This document shows positions 1 through 6,533 of a stretch of DNA of 9,200 nt, one piece after another. The stretch is from JACQHM01 sp964535215. GTDB lineage: Bacteria; Methylomirabilota; Methylomirabilia; Methylomirabilales; JACQHM01. Location: contig CAZHST010000084.1 in NCBI GenBank assembly GCA_964535215.1, positions 1 to 9,200 on the forward strand, in the 5' to 3' direction. Position 1 is the stretch's first letter. Each line of letters starts with the position of its first letter. A program made the position numbers and the translations under genes. The notes under the pieces were generated by a model that worked only from the letters and a program-made list of their open reading frames with translations, had not been told where the DNA came from and searched no databases.

Positions 1-2
1 GG

Positions 3-677
3 CGTCCGGTCGTGGCCCAGCTGGGGGGGGCGGAGCGGGCCGTTTCCCCGAAGCGGGGCAAGGGGGGGACCGGGTTAGAGGAGGGGCTGGGGCCGGGGCG
101 GCCGACCCTTTCCCCGGAGGTGGGGGAGGGGCGGCCGAAGGCGGTGGGTGGAAAACCTGGTTCAGCGGCGGGTCCCAGTGGTCCTCCTGCGGTCAGCCCT
201 CTGAGGGCGGAAGGTCGGGGGGGCAGTCCTCGGGGGGGAGGAGGGGATCTCTCAAAGGCGGTCCTCCCGGGCCAAGGGGCGCTCCAGGGCGTTGGCGGCC
301 CCCAGGACGTGAAGATCCCCGAGCGGTTCCTGAAAGCCGGTCGGGGCTCTGGTGAGGGCAAGCGCTCCAAGGCCGGGCTTATTGATACGAGCGACCCGGA
401 TTTCACCGAGTACTTTGAGACCATCAAGAAGCGAGTCTACGCCGCCTGGAAATACCCGAAAGGGGTCCGCGGCGAGCATAAGGTTTCCCTCCGTTTTTCC
501 CTGGACCAGGCGGGGGGTGTCCACGATGTCAAGGTGGTGGACTCCACCAACCGGACGCTGAACGAGAGCGCCGTCCAGGCCATGGAGCGGGCCTCGCCCT
601 TTCCCCCGATCCCCGAGAAGTTCAAGAAGCTGGTTGGGGAGCCTTTAATCCTCATCTTCACCGTCATCATCCAGTAA
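3..677 (+). CDS. TonB-like energy-transducing protein, C-terminal part (5' end outside window)
   Basis: The frame is open to the window edge, so the N-terminal membrane anchor expected of TonB is probably upstream; the GTG at 12 is only the first start codon in view. Counting from that GTG, residues 1-125 are a Gly/Pro/Arg-rich low-complexity linker. Residues about 134-221 match the TonB C-terminal fold: an amphipathic helix (YFETIKKRVYAAWKYP), strands (HKVSLRFSLDQAGGVHDVKVV), a helix with the family-typical ESAVQAMERASPFPPIP, and a final strand (LILIFTVIIQ). TonB family proteins span the periplasm and couple ExbB/ExbD proton flow to outer-membrane partners. The exbB- and exbD-like genes lie four and five genes downstream on the same strand, supporting a shared complex. 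The linker is Gly-rich rather than the usual Pro-Lys/Pro-Glu. A TolA-like role is possible because the C-terminal folds are alike. Confidence 0.85.
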   Translation, partial: RPVVAQLGGAERAVSPKRGKGGTGLEEGLGPGRPTLSPEVGEGRPKAVGGKPGSAAGPSGPPAVSPLRAEGRGGSPRGGGGDLSKAVLPGQGALQGVGGPQDVKIPERFLKAGRGSGEGKRSKAGLIDTSDPDFTEYFETIKKRVYAAWKYPKGVRGEHKVSLRFSLDQAGGVHDVKVVDSTNRTLNESAVQAMERASPFPPIPEKFKKLVGEPLILIFTVIIQ

Positions 678-689
678 GGAGGTACCGAG

Positions 690-1955
690 GTGAAGGGGGT
701 GATGTCAATGGTGAAACGAGCGTTCCTTTACGGCTTCCTCCTCATCGGGGCCCTGGGTCTCTTCCCGCCTTCCGCCCTGTCCCAGGCAAAGCCGAAGCCG
801 AAGATCGTGGTGTTCTACGACGACAAAGGTCAGATCGCCCGGCAGGAGGCTGACACCAATGAAGACGGCAAGGTAGACATCTGGACCTACTACGAGGAGG
901 GGCAGGTTGTGCGCCAGGAGGAGGATCGGGACTTCGACGGGAAGCCTGAGGTCTGGTTTTACTTCCTGGCCGGGAAGCTGGACAAGCAGGCCATTGATAC
1001 CAACAAGGATGGGGAGCCTGATGTCTGGTACTTCTTCGACGCCGCCGGGCAGGTGACCCGGGTCTGGAAGGACACCAACTTCAACAAAAAGGTTGACCTC
1101 TGGGCCTATTATGAAAACGGGCAACCGGTCCGGTCGGAGCAGGATTTAAACGACGACGGGAAGCCCGATCGCTTTGTCTACTTCAAGGATGGCAAGGTCG
1201 AGCGGGCGGAGGAGTCGCTGAAGCGGGATGGGAAGATCTCCCTCTGGTCTTACTACAACCCCCAAGGGGATCTGATCCGGGAGGAAGAAGATACAAAGGG
1301 GATTGGACGCCCGACGGTCATCTCCTACTATGAAGGGGAAAGGTTGGTTAAGAAGGAGGAGGACACTAAGGGGGTCGGGCGGATTGATATGTGGTCCTAC
1401 TATGATCAGGAGGGGAACCTGATCAAAAGGGAGGCCGACCGGGATGGGGATGGGAAGCCGGATGTCTGGGCGACGTATGAGCAGGGGGAGCTGGTGAAGC
1501 AGGAGGAGGACCCGGGGAAAACGGGAAGGCCAACCGTGGCGTATTTTTTCAAGCAGGGAAAGCTGGTGAGGAAGGAAGAAGACTCTAAAGGCTGGGGAAA
1601 GCCGGAGGTCATCGAGTATTACGAAGGGGATCAGCTGGTGAAGCGGGAGGAGTTTGCCAACCGGGAGGGAAAGCTGGCCGCCGTCACCTTCTACAAGGAT
1701 GGGAAAACCGAGAAGCGGGAGGTTTCGACCAAAGGGGATGGCCGGTTGGATTTAACGGAGCTGTACGAGAACGGCCGGTTGGCCAAGAGCCTGGCCGATA
1801 CCAACGGGGATGGGAAGCCGGATGTCTGGATCTACTACAAGGACGGCGAGAAGGTGATCCAGGAGGAGGATCTGGACTTTGACGGCCTGGTAGATGTCCG
1901 GTACCGCTTCGAGGGGGGACGGCTGGCCGCCAAGGAGGTCCTGAGGGGACAGTAG
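690..1955 (+). CDS. Secreted protein of about sixteen 24-residue MORN-like/Ca-loop repeats
   Basis: The GTG at 690 lies six bases after AAGGAGG (677-683) and 12 bases after the tonB stop; ATG at 702 and 708 are alternatives. Residues 1-33 form a signal peptide (basic start, hydrophobic FLYGFLLIGALGLF, likely cleavage after SQA). From residue about 41 to the end, the protein is a tandem of 24-residue units, about 15 full plus one partial. Each unit has a MORN_2-like strand pair (YYEGGKLVRKEE style) followed by an acidic loop of the form DTNGDGKPDVW, resembling EF-hand, dockerin or thrombospondin-3 Ca-binding loops. Loops in units 1, 2, 3, 9, 14 and 15 keep the acidic pattern well; units 6-8 and 10-13 are degenerate. 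Predicted location is periplasmic or extracellular. Structural and Ca-binding roles are inferred from the motif. No enzymatic domain is visible, and the substrate or partner is unknown. Confidence 0.9.
   Translation: MKGVMSMVKRAFLYGFLLIGALGLFPPSALSQAKPKPKIVVFYDDKGQIARQEADTNEDGKVDIWTYYEEGQVVRQEEDRDFDGKPEVWFYFLAGKLDKQAIDTNKDGEPDVWYFFDAAGQVTRVWKDTNFNKKVDLWAYYENGQPVRSEQDLNDDGKPDRFVYFKDGKVERAEESLKRDGKISLWSYYNPQGDLIREEEDTKGIGRPTVISYYEGERLVKKEEDTKGVGRIDMWSYYDQEGNLIKREADRDGDGKPDVWATYEQGELVKQEEDPGKTGRPTVAYFFKQGKLVRKEEDSKGWGKPEVIEYYEGDQLVKREEFANREGKLAAVTFYKDGKTEKREVSTKGDGRLDLTELYENGRLAKSLADTNGDGKPDVWIYYKDGEKVIQEEDLDFDGLVDVRYRFEGGRLAAKEVLRGQ
810..1952 (+). repeat. Tandem 72-bp coding repeats (24-aa units)
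   Basis: Sixteen diverged units in phase with the reading frame; a Trp or other large hydrophobic residue usually closes each unit (VDIW, PEVW, PDVW, VDLW). One 24-base stretch is identical at 1446-1469 and 1806-1829, exactly 360 bases (five units) apart. The repeats are protein-coding throughout. Confidence 0.85.
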
Positions 1956-1959
1956 GGGT

Positions 1960-1965
1960 GGAGGG
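1960..1965 (+). promoter_or_regulatory. Shine-Dalgarno sequence deciding the start at 1972
   Basis: GGAGGG directly abuts the ATG at 1966, which leaves no spacer, but lies six bases before the in-frame ATG at 1972. The second ATG is therefore the better start for the repeat lipoprotein. Confidence 0.6.
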
Positions 1966-1971
1966 ATGGCG

Positions 1972-3411
1972 ATGGGCAGAGGCAAAAGAGGCAATCCGTT
2001 CTGGGCCATGGTCCTCTTAAGCGCCTTGATCGCCTCTGCGTGTGCGACGACCAGTGCCGGGACCGGGGCAAGCTCAGGGGGTGGCTCGGCCAGTGTTGGC
2101 GTTGGGGCTGGAACTGGCGGGGTGAGAACCGGTGTTGGTATAAGCGGTGGCGGAGGGAGCACGGTGCTGACCTCGACCCTCTTTGGGGCTGTGATCGGGG
2201 GAGCGGCGGGTCCCATCGGCCTTGCCATCGGTGCCCTGGCCGGCGCGGCCTACGGACTCCACGAGCAGAAGCGGCAGGAGAGGTTGGCCCAGGCCGAGCT
2301 GGAACGCCAGAAACAGATTGACGAGGACCTGAAGCGTCAGATCGAGGAGCAGAGGAAGGCCGAGGAGGCAAAAAGCTCATCCGCCGTCCCCAGGCCGCAG
2401 GTTGCCCAGGCTTCCTCCGGCGGGACGGGGGTCATCGTGGTGAAGGACCATCGGGCGGAGGAGCTGGGGCAGCCCTCCCAAGCCCTGGCGGGGGTGGAAC
2501 CTTCAGGGCGCCGAGGGGTCGAACAAGGGGGCCTAGAGCAAGCCCAGGATCAGTTGAGGGCCCTCGAGGCTGAGGTTGAGGCTGAGCTAAAGAAGCAGCG
2601 GGAGCTGTTGGCCAGGCTCCAAGAGACCGCTCCACCGCCCCCTCCCCTCACCGCTCCTGAACCCGGGAAGGGCTCCCAGCCCCCTTTATCCCCTTCTCCC
2701 CGGGAACCGGCGCCTGAGAAGGCAGGGGGGGAGGGAAAGGAGGAGGAAGGCTTCAAGGCCTTTTACGAAGGGGGAACGCTTGTCAGGAAGGAGAAGGACC
2801 AGAACGGTGACGGCCGGCCCGACCTGATCCTCTTTTACGAGGAGGGGAGCCTGGTCCGGCGGGAGGAGGACACCAACTTCGACGGCCGGCTCGATACCTG
2901 GTCCTTCTACGAAGGAGGGAAGCTTCGGCGGAAAGAGGCCGATACCAATGGGGATGGGCGTGTTGATTTCTGGGCCTTCTACGGTGAGCAGGGGGAGGTG
3001 GTCCGGACCGAGACCGACACCGACGGGGACGGGAGAAAAGATCTGGTCCGCCTCTACGCCTCCGGTGAGCTCCTCCGGGAGGAGCACTACGAAGGAGGAG
3101 GGGAGCAGCCCCGGTCCGTTGTCTTTTATGAGGGGGGAAAGCCGGTCCGGAAAGAGGAGGATACCCATGGCGGTGGTCGGATGGATCGGACGACGTTCTT
3201 TGACGGGCAGGGGCGGACGATCAAGGTTGCCCAGGATCCGTCAGGGAAGGGGATCCCCACCTTTTTCTCCTACTACGATCCTGCCACCGGATCCCTGCTC
3301 AGGGAAGAAGAGGATCTTGACGGGGATGGCCAGGTGGATGTGATCTCATATTACGAGGGGGGGAAGCTCATCCGTCGGGAATTTCTGAACCTGGAGGGGA
3401 GCCTCAAGTAG
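1972..3411 (+). CDS. Probable lipoprotein with glycine zipper, coiled coils and Ca-loop repeats
   Basis: The start at 1972 is chosen on SD spacing; 1966 would add two residues. The N-terminus has a basic segment, a hydrophobic stretch (FWAMVLLSALIAS) and a lipobox-like ASAC with Cys at about residue 24, followed by Ala, so outer-membrane lipidation is plausible although Ala at -3 is not ideal. Next comes a Gly/Ser-rich stretch, then a glycine-zipper hydrophobic segment at about 69-96 (FGAVIGGAAGPIGLAIGALAG). Two charged coiled-coil-like stretches follow (about 98-135 and 187-218), then a Pro-rich hinge (about 219-250). Residues about 262-479 hold roughly nine units of the same 24-residue repeat as the preceding gene, with strong loops DQNGDGRPD, DTNFDGRLD, DTNGDGRVD, DTDGDGRKD and DLDGDGQVD. 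This looks like a membrane-anchored paralogue of the secreted neighbour and may be a docking partner for it or for TonB. No enzymatic domain is recognised. Confidence 0.88.
   Translation: MGRGKRGNPFWAMVLLSALIASACATTSAGTGASSGGGSASVGVGAGTGGVRTGVGISGGGGSTVLTSTLFGAVIGGAAGPIGLAIGALAGAAYGLHEQKRQERLAQAELERQKQIDEDLKRQIEEQRKAEEAKSSSAVPRPQVAQASSGGTGVIVVKDHRAEELGQPSQALAGVEPSGRRGVEQGGLEQAQDQLRALEAEVEAELKKQRELLARLQETAPPPPPLTAPEPGKGSQPPLSPSPREPAPEKAGGEGKEEEGFKAFYEGGTLVRKEKDQNGDGRPDLILFYEEGSLVRREEDTNFDGRLDTWSFYEGGKLRRKEADTNGDGRVDFWAFYGEQGEVVRTETDTDGDGRKDLVRLYASGELLREEHYEGGGEQPRSVVFYEGGKPVRKEEDTHGGGRMDRTTFFDGQGRTIKVAQDPSGKGIPTFFSYYDPATGSLLREEEDLDGDGQVDVISYYEGGKLIRREFLNLEGSLK
2755..3400 (+). repeat. Second array of 72-bp coding repeats
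   Basis: About nine units homologous in protein pattern to the array at 810-1952. Spacing is less regular: unit 5 has lost its acidic loop (REEHYEGGGEQPRS), and the unit with YYDPATGSLL carries two extra residues. The arrays share the alternation of YEGGKLVR-type strands and D-x-[ND]-x-DG loops. Confidence 0.8.
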
Positions 3412-3422
3412 GAGGCCAAGAT

Positions 3423-4769
3423 ATGCCCATGGGAAAGGCTCGCCTTTTTCCGGCCCTTGGTCTTCTGTTCTTCTTGGCAACCCCGATCGCCGGTTTTTCC
3501 GAGACCAGGGTCGAGGTTGCCATCACCTCTCCCCCGGAGGGGACCGTCGTTCACGAGCTGCCCGAGGTGCGGATCGAAGGGTACGCCCAGCTCCTCCGGG
3601 AGCACGCCCTCCAGCAGTATGACATCATGTTGATCATAGATGTTTCGGGAAGCACCGGGGCCCCTTCAGGGGTGGATGTGAACCGGAACGGCATCATAGG
3701 GGGGGGAGGGGGGGGGCTGGTCATGAGGAGTCCCTTGGGACGGACCGTCCCTTCCCCCTTCGATCCCGGGGACTCCATCCTGGCCGCCGAGGTCGTGGCC
3801 GCCGAGCGGCTTCTGGATAAGCTGGATCCCCGGATCGCCCGGGTGGGGGTTGTGACGTTTTCAGGCCCCTACAACCGCTTGACCGGCCTTGCCATCCCGG
3901 GGGCGCCCAGCGCGGTCCTGGAGCAGCCGTTGACCTCGAACTATGACCTGGTCCGACTCGCCTTAAAGAAGATCCTTCAGCAGGGACCGAACGGAGGGAC
4001 CGACATGGCCGCCGGGGTCCGGCTGGCAATCAGGGAGCTGGCAGGGCTTCAGGGGCATGTGAGTGTCCCCAGCCTGTCGAGCAAAAAGGTAGGGGTCCTC
4101 CTGACCGATGGCTTCCCCACCCTCCCCTTCGGCCGGGTGAACACGATGGACCCTGAGGACATCGAGGTAGCCATCAACGCCGCTCGGGTGGCCGCCAAAG
4201 CCGACATCCCGATCCACACCTTCGCCTTGGGGCCTGAGGCCCTCTCCGCTCCGCTGGCCTGCACCGAGATCGCCCGGGTGACGAAGGGGACCTTCACCCC
4301 CCTCCAGAACCCTGGCGACGTCATTGACATCCTGCCCAAGACCTCCTTTGCCGAGCTGGACCTCGTCTCGGTCCAGAACGAGACGACGGGGGAGATGGCC
4401 CGGGATCTCGTCGTCAACCCCGATGGCCGCTTCAACGCTCTGGTCCCCCTCACCAGAGGGGAGAATCAGATTGTTGTGAACGTCCTGGCCACCGATGGGA
4501 CCCGGGGGAAAGCTTCCGTCCTCGTCCGCTACCTCGTCGGGGAATCCATGGAGCTGGAGCTCGTCCGCCAGCGGGAGGAGCTGAAGCTCCAGTTGGACCG
4601 TCTTAAAGAGCGGACCAGGGCGCTGGAACTCGAGCTGAAGCGGAAGGAGGAGCAGAGGGCGGAGGAGGCGAGGAAGAAGGCCCTCGAGCTGGAGATCAAA
4701 AGAGCTGAAGAAGAACGGAAGGTGTTGGAGTTGGAGATCAAGAGGGCTGGTGACGAGATCGCACCGTGA
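3423..4769 (+). CDS. Secreted vWA-domain protein with MIDAS motif and C-terminal coiled coil
   Basis: The ATG at 3423 is seven bases after AGGAGG (3410-3415), which overlaps the previous stop. Residues 1-26 are a signal peptide (FPALGLLFFLATPIAGFS). Residues 28-60 look like a short beta-sandwich strand set. The vWA domain starts at about 66 with MIDAS motif DVSGS (Asp73, Ser75, Ser77). Candidate remaining metal ligands are Thr193 in NGGTDMAAG and Asp229 in LLTDG. An unusual insert follows the first MIDAS loop, with a VDVNRNG acidic turn and a run of six glycines. About 320-370 is another beta-rich segment. Residues about 373-446 are a highly charged Glu/Lys/Arg heptad-like coiled coil. vWA domains bind protein partners through a divalent cation; here a role in assembling the TonB-linked repeat proteins is inferred. 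The gene sits between those repeat genes and exbB. Confidence 0.9.
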   Translation: MPMGKARLFPALGLLFFLATPIAGFSETRVEVAITSPPEGTVVHELPEVRIEGYAQLLREHALQQYDIMLIIDVSGSTGAPSGVDVNRNGIIGGGGGGLVMRSPLGRTVPSPFDPGDSILAAEVVAAERLLDKLDPRIARVGVVTFSGPYNRLTGLAIPGAPSAVLEQPLTSNYDLVRLALKKILQQGPNGGTDMAAGVRLAIRELAGLQGHVSVPSLSSKKVGVLLTDGFPTLPFGRVNTMDPEDIEVAINAARVAAKADIPIHTFALGPEALSAPLACTEIARVTKGTFTPLQNPGDVIDILPKTSFAELDLVSVQNETTGEMARDLVVNPDGRFNALVPLTRGENQIVVNVLATDGTRGKASVLVRYLVGESMELELVRQREELKLQLDRLKERTRALELELKRKEEQRAEEARKKALELEIKRAEEERKVLELEIKRAGDEIAP

Positions 4770-4772
4770 AAG

Positions 4773-4778
4773 AGGAGG
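4773..4778 (+). promoter_or_regulatory. Shine-Dalgarno sequence selecting the TTG start of the exbB-like gene
   Basis: AGGAGG lies seven bases before TTG at 4786. The earlier in-frame GTG at 4750 is inside the vWA coding end, lacks a comparable SD and would put charged residues before the signal-like helix. Confidence 0.65.
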
Positions 4779-4785
4779 GACCATC

Positions 4786-5658
4786 TTGAACAGGAAGACC
4801 TGGACCGCCGTGATCCTTGCAGGGAGCCTCTTGGTTCTTGCGCCGATCGGGTTGTGGGGGGCCGATCCCCCTGCCATGAACCCCGAGAGCACACCGGGGT
4901 TGCTCAGGGGGAGGGGAGACACCCTCTGGGGCCTTTACTTGAAGGGTGGCTGGACGATGCACTTCATCACCCTCTGCTCCGTGCTTGCCCTGGCCGTTGT
5001 CCTCGAGCGGCTGGTTTCCCTGCGGAAGAGCCGGATCATCTCCCCCACGTTCCTGGAGGAGATCCGCCGGCACTGGTACCGGCGTGAGGTCCAGGAGGCC
5101 ATGGCCGTCTGCAAGGAGTACAACATCGCCCTTTCCAGGATCCTCCGGGCGGGGCTGCTCCGGTTCGACCTGGGGCTTCAAGAGATCGAGCGGGCCATCA
5201 AGGACGCCGGGCGAAGGGAGGCGACGCTCCTGAACAAGAACCTGGCCCTCTTGAACTTCCTGTCCCAGATGGCCCCCTTGCTGGGGCTCTTCGGGACGGT
5301 CTTGGGCATGACCCAATCTTTTGATGCCATCTCCCGGTACGGTCGGGAGGGGAACATTGAGCTGGTCGCCTCCGGAATCGCCGTCGCCCTCCTCACCACC
5401 GTCTGGGGCCTGATGGTCGGGATCCCGGCCCTGGGGGCCTATTACTACCTCCGCCGCAAGGTCGAGCTTCGGGTCTTCGAGATGGAGGAGGTGGTCGTCA
5501 GGCTTCTTGAGGATCTTTCCTCCCAGCGGGAGGTGAGGCCGGTTCTTAGAGAAGCGCCTCGCGAGGAGCGGGAAGAGGCCCGGGAACCCATCCCGGTTGA
5601 GGAGCCCCCGAGGGAGCGGGTCTTCGGCAGGGTGAGGAGCTACGAGCGGCCCCTCTAG
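4786..5658 (+). CDS. exbB: ExbB/TolQ/MotA-family proton channel subunit
   Basis: The start is taken as TTG 4786 on SD spacing, giving 290 residues; GTG 4750 is the alternative. The N-terminus carries an extra signal-like hydrophobic helix (about 7-25, ending near GLWGADPPA), as some longer ExbB proteins do. Core helices are at about 56-78 (WTMHFITLCSVLALAVVLE), 153-177 with the family signature PLLGLFGTVLGM, and 193-222 (VASGIAVALLTTVWGLMVGIPALGAYY). The cytoplasmic domain lies between the first two core helices. The C-terminal 45 residues are a charged Glu/Arg/Pro tail. In the inner membrane, ExbB pentamers with ExbD use the proton motive force to drive TonB. An exbD-like gene follows by 12 bases and a tonB-like gene opens the same run. 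A TolQ assignment cannot be excluded from sequence alone. Confidence 0.93.
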   Translation: MNRKTWTAVILAGSLLVLAPIGLWGADPPAMNPESTPGLLRGRGDTLWGLYLKGGWTMHFITLCSVLALAVVLERLVSLRKSRIISPTFLEEIRRHWYRREVQEAMAVCKEYNIALSRILRAGLLRFDLGLQEIERAIKDAGRREATLLNKNLALLNFLSQMAPLLGLFGTVLGMTQSFDAISRYGREGNIELVASGIAVALLTTVWGLMVGIPALGAYYYLRRKVELRVFEMEEVVVRLLEDLSSQREVRPVLREAPREEREEAREPIPVEEPPRERVFGRVRSYERPL

Positions 5659-5670
5659 GGAGGGAGGAGG

Positions 5671-6069
5671 ATGCAGTTCACCGAACGGCGTGATGAAGAG
5701 CCCGAGGTCCGGATTCCTACCTCGCTGATTGATGTCATCTTCCTCCTCCTGATCTTCTTCATGATGACCTACACCTTCCCCGACATCTACAAGCGGAAGC
5801 TGGATATCAAGCTCCCCAAGGCCAAAGCAGCGGACGTGGAGCAGGCGGCGAAGAAGCTCGTGATCGAGATGGATGCAAGGGGCCGGATCGCCTTGAATGG
5901 GGAAGAGGTGACGCTCGCCCTTTTGGAGAAGCGACTGAAGTCCCCCGAGGCCCAGGGTCGGATGGCGGTCATCAGGGCTGACGAACGCTTGAGCCATGGG
6001 GCCGTCACCCAGGTCTTAGGTGTCTGCCGGGATGCCGGCATCGTGGATGTGGCCATCGCCGTCCGCTGA
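5671..6069 (+). CDS. exbD: ExbD/TolR-family biopolymer transport protein
   Basis: The ATG follows a purine-rich SD region (5658-5670). The 132 residues are normal for the family. A short cytoplasmic N-terminus (residues 1-16) leads to one transmembrane helix (about 18-36, SLIDVIFLLLIFFMMTYTF) with the conserved membrane Asp21 that carries protons through the ExbB channel. The periplasmic domain (about 45-132) shows the usual strands (KKLVIEMDARGRIALNGEEV) and the C-terminal pattern VIRADERLSHGAVTQVLGVCRDAGIVDVAIAV. It pairs with the ExbB-like protein encoded just upstream, and both probably serve the TonB-like protein at the start of the run. Nothing essential appears missing. Confidence 0.95.
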   Translation: MQFTERRDEEPEVRIPTSLIDVIFLLLIFFMMTYTFPDIYKRKLDIKLPKAKAADVEQAAKKLVIEMDARGRIALNGEEVTLALLEKRLKSPEAQGRMAVIRADERLSHGAVTQVLGVCRDAGIVDVAIAVR

Positions 6070-6103
6070 AGCCGCTCCCCTAGAGGGCCCGACAAGGGGA
6101 CAT

Positions 6104-6460
6104 GTGTATCAGAAGGTACGGGTGAGGGCCAGGCGGACAGCTACCTTGAAGATGCTGCTCGATACCGGAGCGATCTTTTCCGTCCTTCCCCGGAAAGTCG
6201 CGAGGGCCTTAGGGATTACGAGGCCCCGGCGGATCGTGACGGTCCGGCTGGCCGATGGGAAGGGGATCCGAATGGGCGCAGATGTCGCGGTGATCCGGAT
6301 AGGGAACCGGGAAGCCCCGGCCACGATCCTCGTCGGCAGGGCCGAGGAGCCTATCTTAGGTGTGGAGGCACTTGAAGCGCTGGGTTTCACCGTTGATCCG
6401 GCCCGCCGACGCCTCTCTCCTACTCGCCCTTACGCTGTACGCTTGGGCGGCTTCCGCTAG
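6104..6460 (+). CDS. Small retropepsin-like (clan AA) aspartic protease
   Basis: The frame is open from 6020, but the part before 6104 overlaps exbD and has no family character, so GTG 6104 is preferred. It lies 34 bases after the exbD stop, with a weak AAGGGGA at 6093-6099. The product is 118 residues. The catalytic motif LLDTGAIFSVLP has DTG at residues 20-22, followed by PRKVARALGI, a strand set including VRLADGKGIRMGADVAVIRIG, and the family-typical ILGVEALEALGFTVDPARRRLSPT near the C-terminus. Such single-domain retropepsin-like proteins act as dimers, each giving one Asp. No signal peptide is seen, so it is probably cytoplasmic. Substrates are unknown. Its place at the end of the run could mean co-transcription with exbBD or may be coincidental; similar small proteases also occur as stand-alone genes. 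Confidence 0.8.
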   Translation: MYQKVRVRARRTATLKMLLDTGAIFSVLPRKVARALGITRPRRIVTVRLADGKGIRMGADVAVIRIGNREAPATILVGRAEEPILGVEALEALGFTVDPARRRLSPTRPYAVRLGGFR

Positions 6461-6497
6461 GGGTTGACAGCTGTTGGCCGTTCCATGTGAGGCAAAC

Positions 6498-6502
6498 AGG
6501 GG
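6498..6502 (+). promoter_or_regulatory. Orphaned ribosome-binding site of tnpA
   Basis: AGGGG lies nine bases before the TTG start in the sequence rebuilt by removing the inserted element and one copy of TACTTT. In the present sequence it is about 710 bases from that codon. The assignment depends on the reconstruction. Confidence 0.4.
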
Positions 6503-6506
6503 TTCG

Positions 6507-6512
6507 TACTTT
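6507..6512. repeat. Left target-site duplication TACTTT
   Basis: TACTTT directly abuts the left inverted repeat and recurs at 7206-7211 directly after the right one. GTACTTT matches over seven bases if the last G of the right terminal repeat is counted. Confidence 0.75.
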
Positions 6513-6529
6513 CTCAAGTGGCCCGAAAG
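6513..6529. repeat. Left terminal inverted repeat of the inserted IS
   Basis: CTCAAGTGGCCCGAAAG pairs as an inverted repeat with 7189-7205, with one mismatch at the eighth base. A further TGG matches on the inner side if a one-base gap is allowed. Confidence 0.8.
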
Positions 6530-6533
6530 TTGG

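Noticed and set aside
810..1952. Regular repeats that could suggest a CRISPR array or tandem satellite
   Set aside because: The 72-base period is in phase with one open frame, units are diverged at the third codon position, and there are no constant repeats separated by unique spacers.
1835..2380. Minus-strand open frames of 158-181 residues across the repeat-gene junction
   Set aside because: These are Ser/Pro/Arg-rich shadows of the Gly-rich and repeat coding sequence, with no domain.
4750..4785. Earlier GTG start of the exbB-like gene
   Set aside because: It lies inside the vWA 3' end and lacks an SD; TTG 4786 has AGGAGG at ideal spacing and begins directly with a signal-like helix.
3963..4922. 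Minus-strand open frame of 319 residues
   Set aside because: It is antisense to the vWA gene and its 3' neighbour, with low-complexity Leu/Pro/Gly content and no recognisable motif.
4738..5997. Long minus-strand open frame of 419 residues
   Set aside because: It lies antisense to the exbB- and exbD-like genes, is His/Pro/Gly/Glu/Leu-rich as expected from a reverse reading of GC-rich codons, and shows no domain.
6020..6103. Upstream extension of the aspartic protease to GTG 6020
   Set aside because: It would overlap exbD by 50 bases, has no SD, and the added residues show no family similarity.
6464..6492. TTGACA at 6464-6469 as a -35 promoter element
   Set aside because: No acceptable -10 hexamer lies 15-19 bases downstream (GTGAGG-like sequence there), so it is not called as a promoter.
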